Notes: a model not told the origin generated them from the letters alone. DNA of 64,000 bases from Phocaeicola sp. (GCA_022764505.1 JALEQJ010000069.1:1-64000); one strand, 5' to 3'. Positions 54,331-63,730 are shown, counted from the stretch's first letter. Numbers and translations: made by a program.

Positions 54331-54996
54331 ATGAAAGCCATTATTATCAGCCTTTTCAGCATAGTCGTATGGATATCTCCTCTCTCTGCACAAGAAATAA
54401 AAGAAATCTTTATAGCGATGCCAGACAGCATAACGCCTCTCCTCTCACCCAATAACAAAAAAGACTTCATAGATTTCAGAGAAAGTGAGATGAAAGCTGT
54501 AATTCGCAACAAACTGGATAGTCTATCGGAAATGACAGTTCTCACCAAAGACTATTTTTGCATTCGTATGTCCACAGCTTCCACACTGGAAGCATGCCTA
54601 CTTCCTCTCCCCGACAGTACTTACACAATATGCCTCATAAACACGTATGCAGGACCTGCCAAAGAAAGCAACATACGTTTTTATAATAAAGAGTGGAAGT
54701 TACTTCCTACAGAAGCATTCATTTCTCTTCCACAAGAGAATGACTTTTATAATATCCCTACAGCAGAAGACAAGAAAGAAGAATTGAAAATTCTCCGCAA
54801 ATCCGCAGACATATACCTTTATGCCATAAAATTAAATCCTCAAGAAAAAAGCCTTGCCATTAACTATACAACCCCTCTTTACGTAGATAAAGAAACAAGA
54901 AAATCCCTTCTCCCCTATCTCCTTAAAGATGATATCTGCTACAAATGGAGGGTAGAAAAATTTCTAAGAGAAGAAAATAATCTGCGTATAGAATAA
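54331..54996 (+). CDS. DUF3256-like secreted protein
   Basis: The 221-aa exported protein has a signal peptide to about residue 20 (ISPLSAQ). The mature start AQEIKEIFIAMPDSITPLLS and NKKDFIDFRESEMKAVI match the Bacteroidota DUF3256 family, which probably forms a repeated alpha/beta periplasmic fold. Function is unknown. The gene follows a hairpin 16 nt upstream and ends with a terminator-like hairpin. Confidence 0.8.
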   Translation: MKAIIISLFSIVVWISPLSAQEIKEIFIAMPDSITPLLSPNNKKDFIDFRESEMKAVIRNKLDSLSEMTVLTKDYFCIRMSTASTLEACLLPLPDSTYTICLINTYAGPAKESNIRFYNKEWKLLPTEAFISLPQENDFYNIPTAEDKKEELKILRKSADIYLYAIKLNPQEKSLAINYTTPLYVDKETRKSLLPYLLKDDICYKWRVEKFLREENNLRIE

Positions 54997-55019
54997 ATAT
55001 TAAGTCACAAAAAAGTCTA

Positions 55020-55057
55020 AAGAAAAGAGGATTTCTCAATCCTTTTTCTTATTTTTG
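55020..55057 (+). terminator. terminator after the DUF3256 gene, overlapping a -7-like box
   Basis: AAGAAAAGAGGATT pairs (one bulge) with AATCCTTTTTCTT around a TCTC loop. TATTTTTG at 55050-55057, at its end, could also be a -7 box for the M23 gene 150 nt downstream. Nothing else is evident in 55058-55207. Confidence 0.6.
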
Positions 55058-55207
55058 GGACGATTTATGAAAAAGAGTACTACTTATAGTATGAATTTTC
55101 TATGACAAAAAAAGTAACATTGCCTGTTTTATCGCTTGTAGCAAAACATTGGTAGCATCTTATAAGATGATGTGACAAACCATAAAATAGGCTCATTAGA
55201 TTAAAGA

Positions 55208-56146
55208 ATGAGAATGAAACTAATCCGCACCTTAGCTCTCTGTGCCTGTGCTTTAGCAGGCATCTCTGCAAGTGCACAAGACCTCTTGGCTCGCCAAGCA
55301 CCCATCAATCGTAAAATTAAGGCGATTGACTCTTTAGCACTTGTAAAACAAATCAAAGCAGAAAAAGCATTACACCCTGCGTATTCTCTCTACAATAATT
55401 GGGATACCGAGCATGTGCATGCGTATGGTAGTACAGCACAGTTACCAGACACGTTTCGCATAGACTTACGTGGGTTTCATATGCCTACTACTCACACCTT
55501 AATCACATCAAAATTCGGTCCTCGCTGGAGAAGAATGCACAATGGTATAGACGTAAAGGTTTACATAGGAGATACTATACGTTCAGCTTTTGATGGTAGA
55601 GTACGTATTGTAAAATACGAAGGTCGTGGATATGGAAAGTATGTAGTTATTCGCCATGACAATGGATTAGAAACCATTTACGGACACTTATCTTCACAAT
55701 TAGTAAGAGAAGGAGCTTATGTAAAAGCCGGGCAGCCTATAGGATTAGGCGGAAATACGGGGCGTTCTACAGGTTCTCACTTACACTTTGAGACACGTGT
55801 ATTGGGTCAAGTAATCAATCCGGAATTTATCTTTGATTTTCCTAATCAAGATATTACTTCAGACTCTTACCTTTTCATACGTGGTGCTAATATGTACGAT
55901 TGGCAACGTAAAAAAGCTTTGGCTGCGTTAGGAAAAGGAGAAGACCTGAAAACTGTAGTTGCTACCAACGAGAAAACAACAAGCAAGAAAAATGGAAGTC
56001 CAATGCGCTATCATAAAGTACGCAAAGGGGACACATTATCTAAATTGGCTCGTAAATATCGCATCTCTGTAAATCAACTCTGTAAGTTAAATGGTATCAG
56101 CACCAACAAATCTCTCAGACCAGGACAAGTGTTAAGATGCTCATAA
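55208..56146 (+). CDS. M23 peptidoglycan endopeptidase with LysM domain
   Basis: This periplasmic cell-wall hydrolase cleaves peptide cross-links of peptidoglycan. The signal peptide ends near ISASAQ (residue 24). The M23 domain at about 105-215 has zinc and catalytic motifs HNGIDVKV, YGHLSSQLV and GSHLHFETRV. A C-terminal LysM at about 267-311 (YHKVRKGDTLSKLARKY) binds glycan. All metal ligands are present, so it is likely active rather than an activator-type homologue. It is a single-gene unit. Confidence 0.94.
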   Translation: MRMKLIRTLALCACALAGISASAQDLLARQAPINRKIKAIDSLALVKQIKAEKALHPAYSLYNNWDTEHVHAYGSTAQLPDTFRIDLRGFHMPTTHTLITSKFGPRWRRMHNGIDVKVYIGDTIRSAFDGRVRIVKYEGRGYGKYVVIRHDNGLETIYGHLSSQLVREGAYVKAGQPIGLGGNTGRSTGSHLHFETRVLGQVINPEFIFDFPNQDITSDSYLFIRGANMYDWQRKKALAALGKGEDLKTVVATNEKTTSKKNGSPMRYHKVRKGDTLSKLARKYRISVNQLCKLNGISTNKSLRPGQVLRCS

Positions 56147-56171
56147 AGAATAAAACATAAAATGTTTTGAT

Positions 56172-56205
56172 AAGAGGTAGAATTGCAAATGCTTTTCTAC
56201 CTCTT
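56172..56205 (+). terminator. hairpin after the M23 peptidase gene
   Basis: AAGAGGTAGAA (56172-56182) pairs with TTCTACCTCTT (56195-56205). The stem is strong but only CCCTTACC follows, so termination strength is uncertain. Confidence 0.6.
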
Positions 56206-56249
56206 CCCTTACCAAGCAACTTAACTCCATTCCACAATACTATACATTT

Positions 56250-56792
56250 ATGGAAGAAACCAACAAACAATTTGAAGAGGTATTGCAAATGTGTCGTTCA
56301 CTCTTCAGTAAGAAATTACATGATTATGGCGCTGCATGGCGTATTATGCGCCCCTCTTCTATTACAGATCAAATTTTTATCAAAGCAAATCGTATTCGTA
56401 GCATAGAAACAAAAGGAGAAGCACTCATAGCAGAAGGAATAAAATCCGAGCTGATAGCTATAGTAAACTATGGTATCATTGGTCTCATACAATTAGAATT
56501 AGGATACGCAGAGGTAAGTGATTGCACAGAAGAAGAAGCACTCACCTACTATGACAAATATGCGCACGAAGCCTTAGATCTTATGAAGAAAAAAAACCAT
56601 GACTATGACGAGGCATGGAGAGCTATGAGAACATCATCTTATACAGATCTCATCTTGATGAAAATTTATCGCACTAAACAAATAGAAGCCATTGCAGGTC
56701 AAACCTTGGTATCAGAAGGAATAGATGCGAATTATATGGATATGATCAATTACGCTGTATTCGGACTTATTAAGCATGAATTTGGAGCATAA
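56250..56792 (+). CDS. DUF1599 protein with internal duplication
   Basis: The 180-aa product belongs to the DUF1599 family of Bacteroidota. It consists of two similar halves: KKLHDYGAAWRIMRPSSITD with AIVNYGIIGLIQLE, and KKNHDYDEAWRAMRTSSYTD with [14 protein letters not shown]. The repeated H-D-Y and helical pattern recall all-alpha nucleotide-binding folds such as MazG-like proteins, but the function is unknown. Its end overlaps the next gene by 17 nt, so the two are translationally linked. Confidence 0.85.
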   Translation: MEETNKQFEEVLQMCRSLFSKKLHDYGAAWRIMRPSSITDQIFIKANRIRSIETKGEALIAEGIKSELIAIVNYGIIGLIQLELGYAEVSDCTEEEALTYYDKYAHEALDLMKKKNHDYDEAWRAMRTSSYTDLILMKIYRTKQIEAIAGQTLVSEGIDANYMDMINYAVFGLIKHEFGA

Positions 56793-58101
56793 GTACATAC
56801 AACGATTACTGACAGTGCTGGCAAACACTGCCAGAATTTTTGTAGCCATTACTTTTATTCTATCAGGATTTCTGAAAGCTAATGATATAACCGGAACTGT
56901 GTACAAAATACAAGAGTATTTTATAGTATGGGGCTGGAGCAATCTTTCTATGGGCAATAGTCCCACTGCATTAGCATGGATATTGGCTACAATAGAATTT
57001 TGGATCGGTGTCAATCTTTTTTTTGGTATTCGCTACAAAACCAGTCTATTTTTTGCTACACTGATTATGTCTGTGATGACACCTATCACCGTTTGGTTAG
57101 CATGGAGCAATGCTGTAGCAGATTGTGGCTGTTTCGGAGATGCCATAGTGCTCACCCACTGGGAGACTGTAGGAAAGAATATAGTCTTATTAGGAGCTTT
57201 GTATGTGTGCATAAGGCTTCGGCACAGAGTAATAAAGTTGGTTACAGACAAGGTAAATTGGTTAATACCATTATATAGCCTTTTATACATCTTGTTGTTT
57301 ATGGGCTACACTTCGGAAAACCTGCCTATATTTGATTTTCGCCCTTATCATATAGCTTCAAACATTCAGTCGTATATGGAAATTCCGGCAGGTAAGCAAC
57401 CAACCGAATACGAAACAACATTTCTCTATCAAAAAGGAAAAGAACAAAAAGTCTTTACAATAGATGCATTGCCCGAAGATTCTACTTGGCAATTTATAGA
57501 TGCCCAAACAAGAATTAAGAGTGTAGGATACGAGCCACCTATCAAAGATTTTCACATTACAGCCATAGCAAATGATGAAGATATTTCCGAACAAATTCTG
57601 AATACAGACACTTATATTTTTCTACTCATCTCCCCATGGTTAGCACAAGCAGACGATAGTGAAATGGATCGGATCAATTCACTCTATGACTATGCACGAA
57701 GTTACAATTATCCCTTTTATTGTATTACAGCTTCTCACGATGAAGATATACGAAACTGGGAGGAAAATACAGGGGCAGAATACCCCTTTGCACGTATGGA
57801 CGCTACTGCACTGAAAAGTATGATAAGGAGTAATCCCGGTGTATTGATGATCAAAAAAGGTGTTGTGATAAATAAATGGAGTGATCGTAATATACCGCAC
57901 GAAGAATGGCTCAATAACTCTATGGATAAACTTCCTTATGGAAAGATAAATCTAAGAAGTGCTCAAAGGAAAGCATTTGAGTTAGTGATGCTTTTCGTAC
58001 TTCCACTCTTTGTACTATCTTTGCTAGACCTTTTGTGGGAAAGATGGAAGAGGTATAGAAAACGTATTTCTACCACGAATACACCCCAAACAGAGATATA
58101 A
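56776..58101 (+). CDS. BT_3928-like membrane protein (MauE/DoxX-like plus thioredoxin-like part)
   Basis: The 441-aa product begins with four or five membrane helices (residues about 15-170) of the MauE/DoxX type, with a conserved DCGCFGD loop. An extracytoplasmic part follows, with [17 protein letters not shown] and [17 protein letters not shown], then [16 protein letters not shown], a thioredoxin-like beta strand pattern without CxxC. A last membrane helix is near 405-425. The family is known in Bacteroidota as BT_3928; a role in disulfide or electron transfer is inferred from MauE relatives. It overlaps DUF1599 and precedes tpiA by 19 nt. Confidence 0.8.
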   Translation: MNLEHKYIQRLLTVLANTARIFVAITFILSGFLKANDITGTVYKIQEYFIVWGWSNLSMGNSPTALAWILATIEFWIGVNLFFGIRYKTSLFFATLIMSVMTPITVWLAWSNAVADCGCFGDAIVLTHWETVGKNIVLLGALYVCIRLRHRVIKLVTDKVNWLIPLYSLLYILLFMGYTSENLPIFDFRPYHIASNIQSYMEIPAGKQPTEYETTFLYQKGKEQKVFTIDALPEDSTWQFIDAQTRIKSVGYEPPIKDFHITAIANDEDISEQILNTDTYIFLLISPWLAQADDSEMDRINSLYDYARSYNYPFYCITASHDEDIRNWEENTGAEYPFARMDATALKSMIRSNPGVLMIKKGVVINKWSDRNIPHEEWLNNSMDKLPYGKINLRSAQRKAFELVMLFVLPLFVLSLLDLLWERWKRYRKRISTTNTPQTEI

Positions 58102-58120
58102 CTATAAATACAATAGAATA

Positions 58121-58876
58121 ATGAGAAAGAACATTGTAGCAGGAAACTGGAAAATGAACAAGAACCTGCAAGAAGGTATTGCTTTGGCAAAAGAACTTAA
58201 TGTTGCGCTTGTAGCAGATAAACCAAATTGTGAAGTTATCATTTGTACCCCTTTTATACATTTAGCTTCTGTAGCAGACATAGTAGATCCTGCTGTATTG
58301 GCTGTAGGAGCAGAAAACTGTGCAGATAAAGTTTCAGGTGCTTATACTGGAGAAGTTTCTGCAGAAATGGTAGCATCTACCGGTGCTAAATATGTGATTT
58401 TGGGACACTCTGAACGTCGTGCTTATTATCATGAAAATGTAGAAATCTTAGCAGAGAAAACAAAATTGGCATTAGCCAATAGATTAAAACCGATCTTCTG
58501 TATTGGAGAAGTACTTGAAGAAAGAGAAGCCAACAAACAAAATGAGGTAGTAGCTGCACAACTTGCATCTGTATTCTCACTTTCTCCAGAAGATTTCAGC
58601 AAAATTATATTAGCATACGAACCTGTCTGGGCTATCGGAACAGGAAAAACAGCCACTCCGGAACAAGCGCAAGAAATTCACGCACACATTCGTTCATTGG
58701 TAGCAGCAAAGTATGGCTCTGAAATAGCAGAAAATACATCTATCCTCTATGGTGGTAGCTGTAAACCATCTAATGCAAAAGAACTCTTTGCTAATCCCGA
58801 TGTAGACGGAGGATTGATCGGAGGTGCTGCACTGCAAGTAGCAGATTTCAAGGGCATCATAGACGCATTCAAATAA
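58121..58876 (+). CDS. tpiA: triosephosphate isomerase
   Basis: This glycolytic enzyme interconverts dihydroxyacetone phosphate and glyceraldehyde 3-phosphate. Motifs are [12 protein letters not shown] (Lys), [14 protein letters not shown] (His) and the signature [20 protein letters not shown] (Glu), ending with [11 protein letters not shown]. The 251-aa length is normal. A terminator follows. Confidence 0.97.
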   Translation: MRKNIVAGNWKMNKNLQEGIALAKELNVALVADKPNCEVIICTPFIHLASVADIVDPAVLAVGAENCADKVSGAYTGEVSAEMVASTGAKYVILGHSERRAYYHENVEILAEKTKLALANRLKPIFCIGEVLEEREANKQNEVVAAQLASVFSLSPEDFSKIILAYEPVWAIGTGKTATPEQAQEIHAHIRSLVAAKYGSEIAENTSILYGGSCKPSNAKELFANPDVDGGLIGGAALQVADFKGIIDAFK

Positions 58877-58885
58877 AACATAATC

Positions 58886-58933
58886 AAGGTTCTTTGCACA
58901 TTCGTGAGAGTGTACAAAGAACCTTTTCTTTTC
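58886..58933 (+). terminator. terminator after tpiA
   Basis: AAGGTTCTTTG (58886-58896) pairs with CAAAGAACCTT (58915-58925), followed by TTCTTTTC. Confidence 0.85.
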
Positions 58934-58973
58934 ATTCCTCAATAAGAATGAAAATCTCACAAAGAAAAGACTT

Positions 58974-59486
58974 ATGATAAGACTACTTTTACTATTCATT
59001 TCTCTTACCATCGGTTATAGTGCGCAGGCACAAAACAACATATTAGAACACTTGCAAAAAGACAATAAGCAAGGAAAGGTAAGAATCTTCCAATCTGAAC
59101 AAATTTCTCAATTGGTGTTAGGCGAACGTCTTACCAAAACAACCACCATATCCGACTTACTCAAAGAAGAAGAACCTACAACTACTAATGCAAACCCGGC
59201 TATACCGCAAAGAACCATAAAAAGAGCAGGCTATAGAGTGCAAGTATATGTAGGCAATAACTCCAGAAGAGCAAGAGAAGAAGCCAATGCAGTAGGTGCA
59301 AGGGTAAAAATGGCACACCCAGAACTACGTATATATACAACATTTCAATCTCCCAGATGGCTCTGTAGAGTAGGAGATTTTCATAGCTACGAAGAGGCAC
59401 GCCTTAAAGCACAGGAATTACGCAGAATAAGTGGTTTCAAAGAAGTTGCTGTAGTAAAAGATCAAATCAACGTACCTTTAGATTAA
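58974..59486 (+). CDS. secreted SPOR-domain protein
   Basis: The 170-aa product has a signal peptide (to about AQA, residue 19), a linker, and a C-terminal SPOR domain at about 84-160 (AGYRVQVYVGNNSRRAREEA, WLCRVGDFHSYEEARLKAQE). SPOR domains bind denuded septal glycan strands, so a periplasmic division or cell-wall role is likely. It is 15 nt before folE. A second SPOR protein is encoded at 44.2-45.3 kb. Confidence 0.9.
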   Translation: MIRLLLLFISLTIGYSAQAQNNILEHLQKDNKQGKVRIFQSEQISQLVLGERLTKTTTISDLLKEEEPTTTNANPAIPQRTIKRAGYRVQVYVGNNSRRAREEANAVGARVKMAHPELRIYTTFQSPRWLCRVGDFHSYEEARLKAQELRRISGFKEVAVVKDQINVPLD

Positions 59487-59501
59487 ACACTCATATCCAA
59501 A

Positions 59502-60086
59502 ATGAACGATAGATTTTCCGAAGAAAACATAGACAAACTCAAAGAGTATTACAAATCTGTACTGTCTTTATTGGGAGAAGATCCACAAAGAGAAGGACTG
59601 ATAAAGACCCCGGAAAGAGTAGCTAAAGCTATGCTTACACTTACGAGTGGCTACGATATGGATCCTAAAGCCGTATTAAACTCTGCGAAGTTCAAAGAAG
59701 ACTATAGTCAAATGGTCATCGTAAAAGACATTGACTTTTTCTCTATGTGCGAGCATCATATGCTACCATTCTATGGAAAAGTACACGTAGCATATATTCC
59801 AAGTGGCTACATCACAGGATTGAGTAAAATAGCGAGGGTGGTCAATATATTTGCAAAAAGACTACAAGTGCAAGAGCGTATGACTCTCCAAATAAAAGAA
59901 TGTATACAAGAGACGCTCAATCCACTCGGCGTAATGGTGGTAGTAGAAGCCAAGCATATGTGTATGCAAATGCGAGGAGTAGAAAAACAAAACTCCATTA
60001 CTACGACCTCAGATTTTACAGGGGCTTTTAACCAAGCCAAAACACGAGAAGAATTTATGAACCTCATCAAGATGCCGGCTTTATAA
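59502..60086 (+). CDS. folE: GTP cyclohydrolase I
   Basis: It converts GTP to dihydroneopterin triphosphate, the first step of folate and queuosine synthesis. Motifs are [13 protein letters not shown], the zinc site [29 protein letters not shown] and [12 protein letters not shown]. The 194-aa length is normal. The last two codons and stop form part of a terminator hairpin. Confidence 0.97.
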   Translation: MNDRFSEENIDKLKEYYKSVLSLLGEDPQREGLIKTPERVAKAMLTLTSGYDMDPKAVLNSAKFKEDYSQMVIVKDIDFFSMCEHHMLPFYGKVHVAYIPSGYITGLSKIARVVNIFAKRLQVQERMTLQIKECIQETLNPLGVMVVVEAKHMCMQMRGVEKQNSITTTSDFTGAFNQAKTREEFMNLIKMPAL

Positions 60087-60103
60087 AAGCTGGCATTTTT
60101 TTT
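60073..60103 (+). terminator. terminator overlapping the folE stop codon
   Basis: TGCCGGCTTT (60073-60082) pairs with AAAGCTGGCA (60086-60095, one G-T pair), followed by eight T. The hairpin starts inside the last codons of folE. Confidence 0.85.
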
Positions 60104-60106
60104 CTA

Positions 60107-62230
60107 TTAAAAAGGATCTACTACCCTATCTCCTGCCCGCCTCGCCAAAGAGTTATACGCTTCTTGCAAGTCTTTTATTTCTTTCATCAGCTGAAATATT
60201 CGTTCAGTATCTGCTTGCAAAGATGGTTCTTTCAGTGCATTGGTCTTTTCTTTCAGTTCCAATTTTACGTAGAGTAACTTAAAATCGGTCATCAATCTAT
60301 CCAAAAGCTCAGGTAAACGCATATCGTCTGTCTTGTACTTATACTGTTCCGTACTCAATCTGCTCAACATATAGTTATCGCTTACCATCGTAGCGGCTAC
60401 TCTGCTGATTTCTGCATCTATGTGAGATAAGAAAAATTTTTCTGCTACAAAATCGGGATTACCGGCTACTTGCATAGCTTCTTCCAGCATTCTACTGAAT
60501 AATGGCACATAAAACGACAACTCGTCCATTGCCAAAGAACCTGCTATATAGTCCACTACATTATATACTTGTCTCTCTCCGTCTATTTCCTCATCTACTA
60601 CAATACGCTCTCCATAGCGAACCACTATACGTATCAACTCTTTCTCTATAGGATAGAAAGCAGATACTCTATCCCCTCTTCTTACAGCCAGTGTAGCATA
60701 CATTTCCTCCGGAGAGGTATAATGAGAAGGCATAGGAGCAGACAAGTTTTCTTCTGCTGCCATAGGTTCTACCGGTAGTAGTTCCGTTTCCGGAAGAGGC
60801 GGTATAGAAGAAGTATCTATAGCAGGAAAAGAGGAATCTTGAGGTGCAGAAGCGAGAGCCGTATTTTGTCTACTGGCACGTTCTTTCTGCCGTTGCTCTT
60901 CTCGTTCTTTCTCTGATTTTGTTTTCTTTATCTCTTCCGATACAGACTGCACTAATAACTTTTCTTCTACTTCCAATAGTTTACCACATTCTTTGATATA
61001 GACAGAGCGCACTATCTGATCCGGAATGACAGCTATACTCTTCACTATACTACCAATGAGAGAAGCCCGTTTCATAGGGTCTTTTCCTGCTTCTTCCAAT
61101 AACAAATTAGTTTTGAAAGTAATAAAATCTACTTCGTGCGTATTGATATATGCTTGGAAATCTGTGGCATTGTGCTTACGAGCAAAACTATCGGGATCTT
61201 CTCCATCCGGCAACAAACATATTTTCACGCTCATACCTTCTTCCAAGAGCATATCTATCCCTCTTAGACTGGCTTTGATACCGGCAGGATCACCATCGTA
61301 CAAGAGGGTAATATGATTTGTAAACCGATGAATAAGACGTATCTGATCGTGAGTCAAAGCTGTTCCGGAAGAAGCTACTACATTTTCTATACCACTTTGG
61401 TGCATAGAAATTACATCGGTATAACCTTCTACCAGAAAACATCTATCTTGTTTTACAATAGATTGTTTGGCAAAATAAATGCCATAAAGCTCTTTGCTCT
61501 TATGATAGAGTTCGGACTCCGGAGAGTTCACATACTTCATCTGTACGTGCTTGGTAGCTGTATTGAGTACACGTCCCCCGAAAGCTACTACATTTCCGGA
61601 TACACTATGCACAGGAAAAATGACACGTCCCCAAAATCTATCGTGCAACGTACCATCTTCTTTCTGATAGCAAAGCCCTGTTTTCAAGAGAAAATCTGCT
61701 TGATAGCCTTTCTTTTGAGCTGTTTGAGCCAAATCTGCCGGCTTATTGAGCGAATATCCCAACTGAAACTTCTTGATAATATCATCTCGGAAACCACGAG
61801 AACGAAAGTAACTCAAACCTATGTTTTGTCCTTCGCTGTGTGTATGAAGTATATCTTGAAAATATTGAGAGGCATACTGATTCACGACCAATAAACTTTC
61901 TCTCAGATTCTGTGCGGTCTTTTCCTCTTCGCTCAGTTCGCGCTCCTTGATTTCTATATGATATTTTTTTGCCAACCATCGAATGGCACTATGGTAAGAG
62001 AGTTGTTCGTGCTCCATAATAAAATGCACGGCATTTCCCCCTTTTCCGCAACTGAAACATTTACAGATGCCTTTGGAAGGAGAAACACTAAAAGAAGGAG
62101 TGCGTTCATCGTGAAAAGGACAAAGCCCTATATAATTCACGCCTCGCTTTTTCAGTGTTACAAAATCCGATACTACGTCTACTATCTGCGCAGCATCTAA
62201 CACTCTATCTATGGTACTTTGGTCTATCAT
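60107..62230 (-). CDS. dnaG: DNA primase
   Basis: It makes RNA primers for replication. The N-terminal CHC2 zinc finger (LCPFHDERTPSFSVSPSKG, CFSCGKGGNAV) is followed by the catalytic core and Toprim domain (VEGYTDVISMHQSG, LLYDGDPAGIKAS, LPDGEDPDSFARK). After a charged Pro/Ser-rich linker (residues about 430-510) comes a C-terminal helicase-binding-like region. The length of 707 aa is on the long side because of the linker. A -7 box lies almost at the ATG. Confidence 0.96.
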   Translation of the reverse strand: MIDQSTIDRVLDAAQIVDVVSDFVTLKKRGVNYIGLCPFHDERTPSFSVSPSKGICKCFSCGKGGNAVHFIMEHEQLSYHSAIRWLAKKYHIEIKERELSEEEKTAQNLRESLLVVNQYASQYFQDILHTHSEGQNIGLSYFRSRGFRDDIIKKFQLGYSLNKPADLAQTAQKKGYQADFLLKTGLCYQKEDGTLHDRFWGRVIFPVHSVSGNVVAFGGRVLNTATKHVQMKYVNSPESELYHKSKELYGIYFAKQSIVKQDRCFLVEGYTDVISMHQSGIENVVASSGTALTHDQIRLIHRFTNHITLLYDGDPAGIKASLRGIDMLLEEGMSVKICLLPDGEDPDSFARKHNATDFQAYINTHEVDFITFKTNLLLEEAGKDPMKRASLIGSIVKSIAVIPDQIVRSVYIKECGKLLEVEEKLLVQSVSEEIKKTKSEKEREEQRQKERASRQNTALASAPQDSSFPAIDTSSIPPLPETELLPVEPMAAEENLSAPMPSHYTSPEEMYATLAVRRGDRVSAFYPIEKELIRIVVRYGERIVVDEEIDGERQVYNVVDYIAGSLAMDELSFYVPLFSRMLEEAMQVAGNPDFVAEKFFLSHIDAEISRVAATMVSDNYMLSRLSTEQYKYKTDDMRLPELLDRLMTDFKLLYVKLELKEKTNALKEPSLQADTERIFQLMKEIKDLQEAYNSLARRAGDRVVDPF

Positions 62231-62238
62231 TCTATAGG

Positions 62239-62246
62239 CAAAAGTA
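62239..62246 (-). promoter_or_regulatory. -7 box of dnaG (very short leader)
   Basis: The complement of CAAAAGTA reads TACTTTTG and ends 8 nt before the dnaG ATG at 62230, so the leader should be only a few bases. No -33 TTG was seen at proper distance. Confidence 0.5.
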
Positions 62247-62309
62247 CAAATAACCTATCGCTTTCCGAATACGGGTGCCAACTTTTACTCGCCTACCCTC
62301 TTTCTTCAT

Positions 62310-62352
62310 CAAAGAAAAGGCAAGAGAAATAAGAAGTACTTATTCCTCTGCC
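62310..62352 (-). terminator. terminator after the sigma/membrane-protein unit
   Basis: On the minus strand GGCAGAGGAATAAG pairs with CTTATTTCTCTTGCC (G-U pairs, one bulge), followed by TTTTCTTTG. Confidence 0.6.
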
Positions 62353-62378
62353 TCTGTACTCTATATCTTTATCAAAAT

Positions 62379-62960
62379 TTATAGAAAACTATCTATCAAC
62401 TCTTTATAAGCAGTTTGATGTTTTTTATACTGTACCACTGTAGAGACGAGAGATAATAAAATGGTAATACCTGCTATTATCAGCATATCATAAAAAACAC
62501 CTATATGCTGGGTATGACCATAAATGTGTATAAATATATACGTTAATATAATAGGAGCACATACCATACCTACTATAAAAGATTTCATATAAAACTGATG
62601 GTATTTATTGATCTTGATAGTAGCTGTTTTCACGTCTGCATTCAATAGCGATGGGGCATCTAATTCTTTTTTTATCCACCACGTAAAACACAAATCAATG
62701 AGACTCCATAAACAGATGAAGAGTGCAAAAGCCCAATGAAAAGAGGTAGTATAACAAATAATAATCACACTTGGAATACATAGACTATTCATAAGGAACC
62801 TATTCCTTATTTCTTTTTCTATCTTATTCAAATTGCGTTTTCTCGCTTTCCCTTGTAGTAATTCAATCGTCTGCTTCTGATGTATTAAATTAGATTTCAG
62901 TTTATTATACTCAGCTTGTAAAGTTTGCATTTCAATAGATTCTTCTCCAAATTTTTTCAT
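62379..62960 (-). CDS. membrane protein of unknown function, possible sigma-factor regulator
   Basis: The 193-aa product has an N-terminal coiled coil (residues about 8-48: EYNKLKSNLIHQKQTIELLQ) and four hydrophobic helices (about 56-72, 74-93, 126-146, 154-174). I do not recognise the family. It starts 12 nt after the ECF sigma gene, the usual place of an anti-sigma factor. It lacks an obvious zinc-binding anti-sigma motif and its topology is unusual for FecR- or RseA-like proteins, so regulator status is inference. Confidence 0.75.
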   Translation of the reverse strand: MKKFGEESIEMQTLQAEYNKLKSNLIHQKQTIELLQGKARKRNLNKIEKEIRNRFLMNSLCIPSVIIICYTTSFHWAFALFICLWSLIDLCFTWWIKKELDAPSLLNADVKTATIKINKYHQFYMKSFIVGMVCAPIILTYIFIHIYGHTQHIGVFYDMLIIAGITILLSLVSTVVQYKKHQTAYKELIDSFL

Positions 62961-62972
62961 ACTTCGTTTTTT

Positions 62973-63449
62973 TTAATTGTGAGACATTTTTTTCAACTGC
63001 TCCTTGATACGCACCAACTTAAAAGATACATTTTTCACAGATATACCTATGATAGAGGCTATTTCCTCGTAGCTTAGGCCTTCGAGCCAGAGTAAAATAA
63101 CGCTTCTATCCACCATACCTAAGGAATTGATACGACTATAGAGTTGTTTCAGTTGCAGAGATTTTTCATAATCGGTCGTACTTTCTAAGGAAAAATCTTT
63201 CTGTTTTTCTTTATCCCTTTTTCGTTTCTGACCGAAATTGATACAATAATTCAAGCTCACACGATATATCCACGTTTTCAGATCACTTCTACCACCGAAG
63301 CCTTCATATCCTTCCCATAATTTGATGAGAATTTCTTGATATAAATCCTCTACCTCTTCTTTATCTGTAGAGAACATATAACAAACGGTATATATCGTTT
63401 GTTCATAAGCTTTTATCGCTTTCAAAAATAATTGTGTCTTTTCTTCCAT
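62973..63449 (-). CDS. ECF-type RNA polymerase sigma factor
   Basis: The 158-aa product has region 2 (YTVCYMFSTDKEEVEDLYQE, then ILIKLWEGYEGFGGRSDLKT, then WIYRVSLN) and region 4 (VDRSVILLWLEGLSYEEIAS, then IIGISVKNVSFKLVRIKEQL), joined by a short linker, as in sigma-70 ECF factors. No C-terminal extension is present. It is followed by a membrane protein that may control it. The trigger is unknown. A -7 box about 150 nt upstream suggests transcription by the housekeeping sigma, with a long leader. Confidence 0.93.
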   Translation of the reverse strand: MEEKTQLFLKAIKAYEQTIYTVCYMFSTDKEEVEDLYQEILIKLWEGYEGFGGRSDLKTWIYRVSLNYCINFGQKRKRDKEKQKDFSLESTTDYEKSLQLKQLYSRINSLGMVDRSVILLWLEGLSYEEIASIIGISVKNVSFKLVRIKEQLKKMSHN

Positions 63450-63602
63450 ACATTTTTTCTGTTCTATCTATTAGACAAACTAACTGACGAAAAACTATAT
63501 AACTTCTCCTCTTTTTTCTATAAAATTTTCTCTTCTCAGAATAAGCAGTCCCCCTACTTCAACACACACAACATTCGTCTCCTATATACAGCATTCCGTA
63601 TG

Positions 63603-63610
63603 CAAAAGTA
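63603..63610 (-). promoter_or_regulatory. -7 box upstream of the ECF sigma gene
   Basis: The complement of CAAAAGTA reads TACTTTTG. It is 154 nt before the sigma ATG. The leader of about 145 nt (63450-63596) is pyrimidine-rich on the plus strand and shows no clear motif. Confidence 0.45.
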
Positions 63611-63647
63611 AAAATAGTGCATTCCATACTTTCCCTTTCTTTATTCC

Positions 63648-63730
63648 CTAACGGAAGTTTATATAAACTTAAGCACGATTTATATAAACTTCTATGGAAG
63701 TCTATGTAAACTTTGGTACGGAAGAGAATT
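63648..63730 (+). repeat. intergenic repeat copy D (about 24-nt units)
   Basis: Three units: AAGTTTATATAAACTTAAGC, GATTTATATAAACTTCTATG, and AAGTCTATGTAAACTTTGGT, followed by ACGGAAG. It is the best-preserved copy. It lies between the divergent sigma gene and the DUF4199 gene. Confidence 0.65.

Noticed and set aside
61313..61894. 193-codon frame antisense to dnaG
   Set aside because: It lies wholly inside a certain gene and is Cys/Ile/Ser-rich in the way antisense frames usually are.
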